DNA from: Butyricicoccus sp.
GTDB lineage: Bacteria > Bacillota > Clostridia > Oscillospirales > Butyricicoccaceae
Direction: 5' to 3'
Assembly (NCBI GenBank): GCA_031293105.1
Contig: JAUMSA010000347.1
Coordinates: forward strand, 1 to 6,694
Length of the DNA stretch: 6,694 bases
Shown: one piece after another, positions 1 through 5,692 of the stretch
How positions within the stretch are numbered: position 1 is the stretch's first letter
Layout: the number at the start of each line of letters is the position of its first letter
Notes under the pieces: generated by a model
The model's database searches: none
Told to the model about the DNA's origin: nothing
Seen by the model: the letters and a program-made list of their open reading frames with translations, nothing else
Translations under genes and position numbers: made by a program

Positions 1-1
1 G

Positions 2-535
2 TATGAGCAGCGGGGTGAACCCTTTGCCTTCCGCGCCATCGGGCGGCTGGATAAGAACACCTCCGGCCTTTTGGTGTTGGCTAAAAATGCGCTGTCCGCC
101 TGTCTGCTGACCGCTGCGGCGCAGCAAAAGCGGATGTTCCATGAATATTTGGCCGTGTGTACCGGGGAGCTGCCGCCCGAGGGCACGATCGATGCGCCCA
201 TCGGTCGGGTGGATGGCTCGGTCATTGCGCGTCAGGTGCGGCCGGACGGCGAGCGAGCGGTGACCCATTACACCCGTCTGGCGTATGCAAATGGCTATTC
301 GCTCGCGCGCATCCGGCTGGAAACCGGCCGCACCCATCAAATCCGGGTGCACATGCAGTACATCGGCCATCCGCTGCCGGGGGATTTTTTGTATGGGCCG
401 GACGATATGGGGCGAATCGACCGCCATGCGCTGCATGCCGCATATTTGACGATGCCGACGCCGATCACCGGCGAACGGCTTTGTTTTTCCGACCCACTGC
501 CGGACGACATGCGCCGGTTTTTCCCAGAACTATGA
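2..535 (+). CDS. RluA-family 23S/tRNA pseudouridine synthase, 3' part
   Basis: The gene is cut by the window start; 177 C-terminal residues are visible in the frame starting at base 2. RluA-family enzymes isomerise uridine to pseudouridine in rRNA or tRNA. The catalytic motif GRLDKNTSGLLVLAKN lies at the start of the fragment, with the nucleophilic Asp encoded at 50-52. Most RluA members have His before RLD; here it is Gly. The second family hallmark, LETGRTHQIRVHMQYIGHPL, is encoded at about 320-380, followed by GDFLYG. The last part (HALHAAYLTMPTP...DPLPDDMRRFFPEL) fits the usual RluA C-terminus, so the 3' end is intact. The missing 5' part would hold the N-terminal half and any S4-like domain. 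The RNA target cannot be told from this fragment (RluA, RluC/D and YjbO/YhcT/YlyB-type are all possible). Transcription ends at the terminator just after the stop codon. Confidence 0.9.
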   Translation, partial: YEQRGEPFAFRAIGRLDKNTSGLLVLAKNALSACLLTAAAQQKRMFHEYLAVCTGELPPEGTIDAPIGRVDGSVIARQVRPDGERAVTHYTRLAYANGYSLARIRLETGRTHQIRVHMQYIGHPLPGDFLYGPDDMGRIDRHALHAAYLTMPTPITGERLCFSDPLPDDMRRFFPEL

Positions 536-568
536 AAAAAAAGCTGCCTATTACAAGGCAGCTTTTTT
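535..568. terminator. Bidirectional intrinsic terminator between convergent genes
   Basis: A perfect 8-bp stem pairs AAGCTGCC (541-548) with GGCAGCTT (557-564) around an 8-nt loop. It is extendable by A-T pairs to about 12 bp, because A's precede it (535-540) and T's follow (565-568). On the plus strand the stem ends in a T run. On the minus strand the A run at 535-542 becomes a T run, so it can serve both the pseudouridine synthase gene and the acetyltransferase gene. The minus-strand stop codon (551-553) lies in the loop, so one arm of the stem is coding sequence for the acetyltransferase. Confidence 0.88.
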
Positions 569-1015
569 GTTTGAACGGTCGAGTACCATCTGCCGGTACT
601 CCAGATCCTCAAAACCAAGTGTGCGGTATAGTGCCGCGGCACGCGGATTTTCGTCGGTGACTTCCAGGCGGAAACGGGCCGCGTCCGGATATGCAGCGCG
701 CACAGCGGCGATCAGCTTTTGGCCGATGCCCTGGCCGCGCAGCGCATCTTCCACCATCAGTTCTTCCAGCCATACGCACAGACCGCCGGCCTCATTGGAC
801 CAGGTGATGGCACACAGACAGTACGCATGCGGGATATCGTGCGCATCGGCTGCCACAAAGCAGCGCGCATACGGCGTATCATGCATGAGAAGATCAAAGG
901 TACGTTCGGCGTGGTCATCCGGGATGGCGTGCGCCACCGCCGGTAGGCGATAAAACGCATGCACCATGCGGCAGAAATGCGGCTTGTCCCACGGTAAAAT
1001 TTCGCGGATCTCCAT
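551..1015 (-). CDS. GNAT-family N-acetyltransferase
   Basis: This 154-residue protein has the GNAT fold signature. GNAT enzymes transfer an acetyl group from acetyl-CoA to an amine. The acetyl-CoA pyrophosphate-binding motif A is seen as LRGQGIGQKLI (residues 92-102; RGQGIG at 93-98), preceded by the beta-strand segment WLEELMVEDA. The C-terminal motif B, NPRAAALYRTLGF (residues 123-135), is also canonical. The length is typical of a single-domain GNAT. The substrate cannot be predicted. The ATG at 1015 is preceded by AGGAG (1022-1026) with a 6-nt spacing, which supports this start. The gene starts 17 nt after the stop codon of the O-acetylhomoserine sulfhydrylase, with no terminator between them, so it is probably the second gene of that transcript. 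The last residues (KKAAL) are encoded by the terminator stem. Confidence 0.88.
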   Translation of the reverse strand: MEIREILPWDKPHFCRMVHAFYRLPAVAHAIPDDHAERTFDLLMHDTPYARCFVAADAHDIPHAYCLCAITWSNEAGGLCVWLEELMVEDALRGQGIGQKLIAAVRAAYPDAARFRLEVTDENPRAAALYRTLGFEDLEYRQMVLDRSNKKAAL

Positions 1016-1032
1016 ACCAATCTCCTAGGGGA

Positions 1033-2298
1033 TTAAATCTGTGCAAGCGCCTGATCCAGATCGGCCAGAATGTCCTCAACATTTTCCAGACCAACCGACA
1101 GACGAACCAGACCCGGCTCAATGCCGGCAGCGACCAACTGCTCGTCGGTGAGCTGACGATGGGTTTCGCTCGCCGGATGCAGCACGCAGGTGCGGATGTC
1201 CGCCACGTGCACTTCGTTGCAGGCCAGCTTGACGCTGTCCATGAACTTCATTGCCGGTTCACGGCCGCCCTTGATGTCAATGCTCATGACGCCCGAGGTG
1301 CCAAGCGGCAGGTACTTCTGTGCCCGTGCATGATAGGGGTCGCTTTCCAGACCCGGATAGCGCACGCCGGCGATTTTATCCGACGAGAGCAGGTGCTTGG
1401 CAACCGTGGTTGCGTTTTCGCAGTACTGCTTCATGCGCACCGGCAGGGTTTCCAGGCCGAGGTTGAGCAGGAACGCCGAATGCGCAGCCGGATAGCAGCC
1501 AAAGTCACGCATAAGCTGCATACGGGCCTTGATGATGTACGCCATCGCGCCGAATTCGCGGGTGTAGACCACGCCGTGGTAGCTTTCGTCCGGCTCGGTG
1601 AAGTCCGGGAACTTGCCGGAAGCAGCCCAGTCGAACTTGCCGCTGTCGACGATGACGCCGCCGCCCTGTACCGCATGACCGTCCATGTACTTGGTGGTCG
1701 AGTGGATAACGATATCCGCGCCCCATTCAATCGGACGGCACAGGATGGGGGTGGCAAAGGTGTTGTCGATGATGAGCGGTACGCCGTTCTTGTGCGCGAT
1801 GCCCGCCCACTTTTCGATATCAAACACGGTTAAAGCCGGGTTGGCAAGGGTTTCGCCAAAGACGGCCTTGGTGTTGGGTTTGAACAGCTTCTGGATGTCC
1901 TCTTCGGACGCTTCGGCATCCGCCCAGATGCACTCAATGCCCAGCTTTTTGAGGGTCACGCCAAACAGGTTGATCGTGCCGCCATAAATGGTGGAAGCGG
2001 CGATAAAGCTGTCGCCCGCCGAGCACAGGTTCAGGATGGACAGCAGGCTGGCTGCCTGACCGGAGGTGGTCAGCATGGCGCCCACGCCGCCTTCCAGCTC
2101 GGCGATTTTCTTTTCCACGGCATCGCAGGTCGGGTTGGCAAAGCGCGAGTACATGTACTCGGTCGGCATGTCGAACAGGCCCGCGATGTGTGCGGTCGAA
2201 TCAAAGCGATAGGTGGTCGACTGCACAATCGGCATTACACCCGGCCCGCCGTTTTCGGGTTTATACCCAGCATGTAAACATTTGGTTTCCAGTTTCAT
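1033..2298 (-). CDS. metY: O-acetylhomoserine sulfhydrylase (aminocarboxypropyltransferase), PLP-dependent
   Basis: This 421-residue cytosolic enzyme belongs to the Cys/Met metabolism PLP family. It makes homocysteine from O-acetyl-L-homoserine and sulfide, the direct sulfhydrylation route to methionine. Visible signatures are the N-terminal LETKCLHAGYKPENGGPGV, YSRFANPT (residues 50-57), TTSGQAASLLSI, the PLP-ring Asp in PLIIDNTFATP (Asp178), the Schiff-base lysine in IHSTTKYMDGHAVQGGG (Lys203), and the C-terminal SETHRQL and VRLSVGLEN (Arg399 region, carboxylate binding). Length and motifs fit this enzyme better than cystathionine gamma-synthase or beta-lyase (about 380-400 aa). Methionine gamma-lyase is a less likely alternative. 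The start at 2298 is chosen because AAGGAGT lies 9 nt upstream. An in-frame ATG at 2331 would add 11 residues, but it has no ribosome binding site and falls at the predicted transcription start. No S-box or T-box leader is present. Confidence 0.93.
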   Translation of the reverse strand: MKLETKCLHAGYKPENGGPGVMPIVQSTTYRFDSTAHIAGLFDMPTEYMYSRFANPTCDAVEKKIAELEGGVGAMLTTSGQAASLLSILNLCSAGDSFIAASTIYGGTINLFGVTLKKLGIECIWADAEASEEDIQKLFKPNTKAVFGETLANPALTVFDIEKWAGIAHKNGVPLIIDNTFATPILCRPIEWGADIVIHSTTKYMDGHAVQGGGVIVDSGKFDWAASGKFPDFTEPDESYHGVVYTREFGAMAYIIKARMQLMRDFGCYPAAHSAFLLNLGLETLPVRMKQYCENATTVAKHLLSSDKIAGVRYPGLESDPYHARAQKYLPLGTSGVMSIDIKGGREPAMKFMDSVKLACNEVHVADIRTCVLHPASETHRQLTDEQLVAAGIEPGLVRLSVGLENVEDILADLDQALAQI

Positions 2299-2306
2299 GT
2301 AGAATA

Positions 2307-2313
2307 ACTCCTT
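2307..2313 (-). promoter_or_regulatory. Ribosome binding site fixing the sulfhydrylase start
   Basis: On the minus strand this reads AAGGAGT, 9 nt from GGAG to the ATG at 2298. It selects that start over the in-frame ATG at 2331. Confidence 0.8.
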
Positions 2314-2337
2314 TTTGGACATTTTATGCATACCGTT

Positions 2338-2366
2338 ATTGTAACACGGCGGGAAATGGCGGTCAA
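2338..2366 (-). promoter_or_regulatory. Sigma-A promoter for the sulfhydrylase-acetyltransferase unit
   Basis: Read on the minus strand, the -35 box is TTGACC (2366-2361) and the -10 box is TACAAT (2343-2338). They are separated by exactly 17 nt, with a TG extended -10 just upstream. The predicted transcription start is near 2331, which gives a leader of about 32 nt before the ATG at 2298. Confidence 0.85.
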
Positions 2367-2392
2367 GGAAAGGCTTTGTTTGGGAGGGACAT

Positions 2393-2412
2393 CGCCACTC
2401 GACTTTGTGGCG
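2393..2412. repeat. Short inverted repeat around the plus-strand -35 box
   Basis: CGCCAC (2393-2398) and GTGGCG (2407-2412) are perfect inverted copies separated by 8 nt. The spacer contains the candidate -35 box of the plus-strand promoter. The position suits a repressor operator, but the arms are only 6 bp and chance is possible in GC-rich DNA. Confidence 0.35.
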
Positions 2413-2427
2413 TGATTTTGTTATAAT
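2399..2427 (+). promoter_or_regulatory. Sigma-A promoter for the six-gene plus-strand operon
   Basis: A consensus -10 TATAAT is at 2422-2427 with an extended TG (2419-2420). A weaker -35, TCGACT (4 of 6 consensus bases), is at 2399-2404 with a 17-nt spacer. The predicted start near 2434 gives a leader of about 24 nt, just long enough for the CGGAGG ribosome binding site at 2445-2450. It lies back to back with the minus-strand promoter, with 32 bp between the two -35 boxes. Confidence 0.8.
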
Positions 2428-2457
2428 AAGGGCATCGAAAAAAACGGAGGAACAACC

Positions 2458-2670
2458 ATGACCGAAGAAAAAATTGCACGCATCAACGCCTTGGCCAAAA
2501 AGGCCAAGACCGAGGGCTTGACCGAGGCCGAGCAGGCCGAGCGCCAGGCGCTGCGGCAGGAATACATCGAAAGCTTTCGCAAAAATTTAAAATCGCAGCT
2601 GGATAACACGGTGGTTTTGAACCCCGACGGCACCGCATACCGCCTCAAGCCGAAGAAGGACAAGTCGTGA
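2458..2670 (+). CDS. DUF896 (YnzC/UPF0291-type) small protein
   Basis: This 70-residue, highly charged protein has the DUF896 pattern: an N-terminal helical hairpin (KIARINALAKKAKTEGLTEAE, then QAERQALRQEYIESFRKNLK), followed by the conserved SQLDNTVVLNPDGT segment and a short basic tail. The family is found mainly in Bacillota; B. subtilis YnzC is a structurally known two-helix member. Its biochemical role is unknown. The basic, helical character would allow binding to nucleic acid or ribosome, but that is inference. The ATG is preceded by GGAGG with a 7-nt spacing and by a strong promoter, making this the first gene of the operon. Its stop overlaps the start of the CCA-adding enzyme gene (TGATG). 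It lacks the yneA/yneB neighbours known from Bacillus. Confidence 0.9.
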   Translation: MTEEKIARINALAKKAKTEGLTEAEQAERQALRQEYIESFRKNLKSQLDNTVVLNPDGTAYRLKPKKDKS

Positions 2671-3998
2671 TGGAACTTCCCCGTGGGGTACAAAAGGCGC
2701 TATCTGCGCTTGAACAGGCGGGGTATCCGGCGTATGTGGTCGGTGGGGCGGTACGTGACCACTTGCGCGGAGTAACACCCCATGATTTTGACCTGTGTAC
2801 AGCGGCGACGCCTGAGGAAACCCGGCAGGTCTTTGCGCGGGAACGGGTGGCCGAAACCGGCCTCAAACATGGCACGGTCACGGTTCTGCTCGATGGGGCG
2901 CCCCTCGAGATTACGTCCTTTCGTGTGGAAGGATGGTATTCGGATGGCCGCCATCCCGATCAGGTACGGTTCGTGCGCGATTTGGAGAGTGACCTGGCCC
3001 GGCGGGACTTTACGGTCAATGCCATCGCGTTCAGTCCGGCCCGGGGCCTGCAAGACCCCTTTGGCGGACAGGCGGACATCCAAGCCCGGCGGCTGCGCGC
3101 AGTCGGCGACCCGGAACACCGGTTTTCCGAAGATGCGCTGCGCATTTTGCGCGGCCTGCGGCTGATGGCCGAAACCGGCTTTGCCATCGAGGACGATACC
3201 GCGGATGCCCTGCGCCGTCTGGCGCCCACGCTGACGCGCGTGGCGCCCGAACGGCTGGCGGCCGAGACTTTGCGGCTGCTGTGCGGCCGGTATGCCGGCC
3301 GGGTGCTGCGGGAGTATACCGACGTGTTGGGCGTGGTCTTGCCGGAGATTTTGCCGATGCAGGGCTGGCAGCAAAAGAACAGCTATCATCTTTTTGATGT
3401 GCTGGAGCATTCCATCCGCGCCATGGAGCAGATTACGGCCGAGCCGGCGCTGCGGCTGGCGGCTTTGTATCACGACACCGGCAAGCCGCACTGCATGACC
3501 GTGGACGAAAAGGGAGTCGGCCATTTCTATGGGCATCCCAAGCTGAGCGCCGCCATGGCCGAGCAGCGCTGTTTGGCGCTGCGGCTGCCCAATGCCATCC
3601 GGGAAACGGTCGTTTTTCTGGCCGACCATCATGACGTCCCGATTCCGCCTGAGCCCAAGATCGTCCGGCGGCGGCTGGCACAGTTTGGCGAAACGCGGGT
3701 GCGGCAGCTGCTTATGATGAAAAAAGCCGACGGTGTTGGCCGCGGCACCCATGCCGAATATATTGGCCAGTATCAGCAGCTGGAGCAGCAGGTCAATGCC
3801 ATGCTGCGTAGCCGCGACTGCCTGACCGTGCATTCGTTGGCACTCGACGGCCATGCGCTCATGCGCTTGGGACTCAAAGGCAAACAAATCGGACAAATGC
3901 AGCGCTATCTGCTCGACCAAGTGCTCGACGACCCGGCGCGCAACACCCCGGAAGTGCTGACCCGCTTGGTGCAGCTTCATAGGGAGGAACAGACATGA
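2670..3998 (+). CDS. cca: CCA-adding tRNA nucleotidyltransferase with HD domain
   Basis: This 442-residue class II tRNA nucleotidyltransferase builds or repairs the 3'-CCA of tRNAs using CTP and ATP. The N-terminal head carries GGAVRD (residues 25-30) and the metal-binding HDFDL (Asp39 and Asp41). It is followed by RRDFTVNAIAF (111-121) and the nucleotide-selecting EDxxR motif as EDALR (154-158), leading into RILRGLRL. Residues of about 235-350 form an HD domain: LEHS (His247), LYHDTGKP (His268-Asp269), GHPKLS (His289) and LADHHD (His320-His321). HD-bearing CCA enzymes such as E. coli Cca can show phosphatase or cyclic phosphodiesterase activity on 3' ends; whether this one does is unknown. 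I start at ATG 2670, which forms a TGATG overlap with the previous stop and has AAGGA 9 nt upstream. A GTG at 2667 is an equally possible start adding one residue. Confidence 0.93.
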   Translation: MELPRGVQKALSALEQAGYPAYVVGGAVRDHLRGVTPHDFDLCTAATPEETRQVFARERVAETGLKHGTVTVLLDGAPLEITSFRVEGWYSDGRHPDQVRFVRDLESDLARRDFTVNAIAFSPARGLQDPFGGQADIQARRLRAVGDPEHRFSEDALRILRGLRLMAETGFAIEDDTADALRRLAPTLTRVAPERLAAETLRLLCGRYAGRVLREYTDVLGVVLPEILPMQGWQQKNSYHLFDVLEHSIRAMEQITAEPALRLAALYHDTGKPHCMTVDEKGVGHFYGHPKLSAAMAEQRCLALRLPNAIRETVVFLADHHDVPIPPEPKIVRRRLAQFGETRVRQLLMMKKADGVGRGTHAEYIGQYQQLEQQVNAMLRSRDCLTVHSLALDGHALMRLGLKGKQIGQMQRYLLDQVLDDPARNTPEVLTRLVQLHREEQT

Positions 3999-4570
3999 AG
4001 GAAAAGTTTTTAAATATATTTCGCAAACAGGTGACCCGCCGCGGGGCGGACAAGCTGCTGGAGTGGCTGGAAAGCACCGATTTTTTCACCGCGCCCGCAT
4101 CCACGCGCTTCCATGCCGCCTATGAGGGCGGTCTGCTGGAACATAGCTTAAATGTTTATGAGGTGCTCATTTCCAAGCATTATGACCCGGAAAAGGACGA
4201 TTTGGAGAGCTTTACCATTGCATCCCTGCTGCACGACATCTGCAAGGCCGGGTTTTACACCATCGAGTACCGCAACCGCAAGAATGAACGCGGCGAATGG
4301 GAAAAAGTGCCGGTGTATGCCATTGACGACAAATTCCCCTATGGGCATGGAGAAAAATCAGTATTTCTCATTGAGCGGTTTATGCGCTTGAAAAATGAGG
4401 AAGCGGTCGCCATCCGCTGGCATATGGGCGGGTTCGATGACACGGCGCGCGCGGGCAGCTTTGCGATTGCCCATGCGTATGAAAAATATCCGCTGGCTGT
4501 CAAATTGCATCTGGCCGACCTGGAAGCGACCTATCTGCACGAGCAGCGGCATGAGGAGGAACACGAATGA
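3995..4570 (+). CDS. Stand-alone HD-domain phosphohydrolase-like protein
   Basis: This 191-residue soluble protein consists almost only of an HD metal-binding domain. Likely ligands in order are His50 (GGLLEHSLNVYE), His80-Asp81 (LLHDICKAGFY), His118 (PYGHGEKS), His143 (RWHMGGFD) and Asp175 (HLADLEATYL). HD proteins with this spacing hydrolyse phosphate esters or phosphodiesters such as nucleotides, cyclic nucleotides or RNA ends. The segment FHAAYEGGLLEHS resembles HD domains near YhaM-type nucleases, but no OB-fold domain is present. The substrate is unknown. The ATG overlaps the cca stop (ATGA) and has AGGGAGGA at 3981-3988 with 6 nt spacing. The acidic C-terminus (HEEEHE) is partly dictated by the ribosome binding site of the next gene, which lies inside this coding region. 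The position directly after cca suggests a role in nucleotide or RNA metabolism, by inference only. Confidence 0.85.
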   Translation: MKEKFLNIFRKQVTRRGADKLLEWLESTDFFTAPASTRFHAAYEGGLLEHSLNVYEVLISKHYDPEKDDLESFTIASLLHDICKAGFYTIEYRNRKNERGEWEKVPVYAIDDKFPYGHGEKSVFLIERFMRLKNEEAVAIRWHMGGFDDTARAGSFAIAHAYEKYPLAVKLHLADLEATYLHEQRHEEEHE

Positions 4571-4968
4571 GAGCGCAGGAATTCACCCTGCATACCGAGC
4601 GGCAGGGTTATTATAATATCACGAGCGCGGTGCGCGACACCATCCGCAAATCCGGGGTGACCTCGGGCATCTGTGTGGTATACTGTCCGCACACCACAGC
4701 GGCCATCACCATCAATGAAAATGCCGACCCGGATGTGACCCATGATCTGGTGATCGGGTTTGACGAAGCCTTTCCCGACCGGTCGAGCTTCCGTCACGGC
4801 GAAGGCAATTCGGACGCGCATCTCAAATGCTCAACCGTGGGCGCATCGGAAACCATCATCATCGAAGAAGGGCGTCCGCTGCTGGGCACGTGGCAGGGCA
4901 TTTATTTTTGTGAGTTTGACGGCCCGCGCACCCGGCGGTATTACATCAAGGTGATGGCCGATGTATGA
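4567..4968 (+). CDS. yjbQ: YjbQ / UPF0047 family protein (secondary thiamine-phosphate synthase-like)
   Basis: This 133-residue protein matches UPF0047 along its full length. Signatures are CPHTTAAITINENADPDV (residues 40-57), RHGEGNSDAHLK (76-87) and LGTWQGIYFCEFDGPRTRR (106-124). The family is very widespread and forms small trimeric beta-barrel-like proteins; the conserved His residues form a putative metal or active site. E. coli YjbQ was reported to have weak thiamine-phosphate synthase activity, the source of the common product name, but the physiological function is not settled. No thiamine gene is seen nearby, so that role is not supported by context. The start overlaps the upstream stop as ATGA, with GAGGAGGA at 4553-4560 and 6 nt spacing. 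The 3' end overlaps the next gene by 8 nt. Confidence 0.93.
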   Translation: MRAQEFTLHTERQGYYNITSAVRDTIRKSGVTSGICVVYCPHTTAAITINENADPDVTHDLVIGFDEAFPDRSSFRHGEGNSDAHLKCSTVGASETIIIEEGRPLLGTWQGIYFCEFDGPRTRRYYIKVMADV

Positions 4969-5692
4969 TTGGAACCCGCGGTATGTCCGGGCTGGGGATG
5001 TTGATATCGCCTACTACGAATGGGGGCAGGGGCAGCCGCTGGTCCTGCTGCACGGCAATGGCGAGGACAGCACCTATTTCCGCCATCAGATCCCGGTCTT
5101 TGCCCGCTTTTTCCGGGTCATCGCCGTGGACAGCCGCGGCCATGGCAAAAGCGGGCACGGCGACCGGGGACTGAACTTTTATCAAATGGCGCGCGATCTG
5201 CGCGTGGTGTTCCATGCCTTGGGAGTGGAAAAGGCCCACATTTTAGGCTTTTCGGATGGCGGCAATTTGGCCATCCGGTTTGCCCTGCAATATCCACAGT
5301 GTGTGGATAAACTCATCCTGAACGGCGCGAATATCCACATGCTCACCGGCGTCAGGCCGTCTACCCAGCTTCCGCTGTATCCGGTGTTGGGGCTGCTGAA
5401 CATGCTGCGGCCACTGGATGAGGCGATTGCGCGCAAATGCGATGTCCTTTCGCTCATGGCGCATGATTATGGGGTGGATTGGGCTGACTTGGGCCGCATT
5501 CAGGCGCAGACGCTTGTGCTGGTCGGGGAGCATGACATGATTTTTGACAAGCATTCCTGGCGGATGACCCTATACCTGCCGCATGCGCGCATGGAGCGCA
5601 TCCCAGGCGGCGACCATTTTTGTGCGGCCAAGCTGCCGAACCAGTTTAATCTGGCGGTACTGCGCTTCTTAAAGGGGGAGAAGAGACCATGA
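4961..5692 (+). CDS. Alpha/beta hydrolase
   Basis: This 243-residue alpha/beta-hydrolase has a complete catalytic set. The oxyanion-hole motif is LLHGNGED (residues 29-36). The nucleophile elbow is GFSDGG with Ser98. The acid is Asp192 in LVGEHDMIF, and the catalytic His is His219 in IPGGDHF. VDSRGHGKSGHG (57-68) is the usual loop after strand 4. Residues of about 125-180 form a short cap. No signal peptide or membrane segment is seen, so it is cytosolic. The substrate (ester, thioester, lactone or C-C bond) cannot be assigned. The length is typical of small esterase or MhpC-type members. The start at 4961 overlaps the yjbQ gene by 8 nt and uses a modest AAGGTGA ribosome binding site inside that gene. 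It is probably translated by coupling to yjbQ. Confidence 0.88.
   Translation: MYDWNPRYVRAGDVDIAYYEWGQGQPLVLLHGNGEDSTYFRHQIPVFARFFRVIAVDSRGHGKSGHGDRGLNFYQMARDLRVVFHALGVEKAHILGFSDGGNLAIRFALQYPQCVDKLILNGANIHMLTGVRPSTQLPLYPVLGLLNMLRPLDEAIARKCDVLSLMAHDYGVDWADLGRIQAQTLVLVGEHDMIFDKHSWRMTLYLPHARMERIPGGDHFCAAKLPNQFNLAVLRFLKGEKRP

Noticed and set aside
1159..1833. Plus-strand open frame opposite the sulfhydrylase
   Set aside because: It is a shadow of the PLP enzyme on the minus strand, with no ribosome binding site and no recognisable domain.
2299..2331. N-terminal extension of the sulfhydrylase starting at ATG 2331
   Set aside because: There is no ribosome binding site, and the codon falls at the predicted transcription start. 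Family homology begins at the ATG at 2298, which has AAGGAGT.
2700..3980. Long minus-strand open frame opposite cca
   Set aside because: It is the antisense shadow of a GC-rich gene whose plus-strand product has all the tRNA nucleotidyltransferase motifs. The antisense product resembles no family I know.
4002..4030. AT-rich stretch at the start of the HD gene as an internal promoter
   Set aside because: I see no -35/-10 pair at proper spacing. The bases encode the N-terminal KFLNIFRKQ segment.
4589..4617. TATAAT at 4612-4617 as an internal promoter in yjbQ
   Set aside because: The matching -35 position has only 3 of 6 consensus bases. The bases encode conserved-looking residues (YYNI), and they lie inside a tightly coupled operon.
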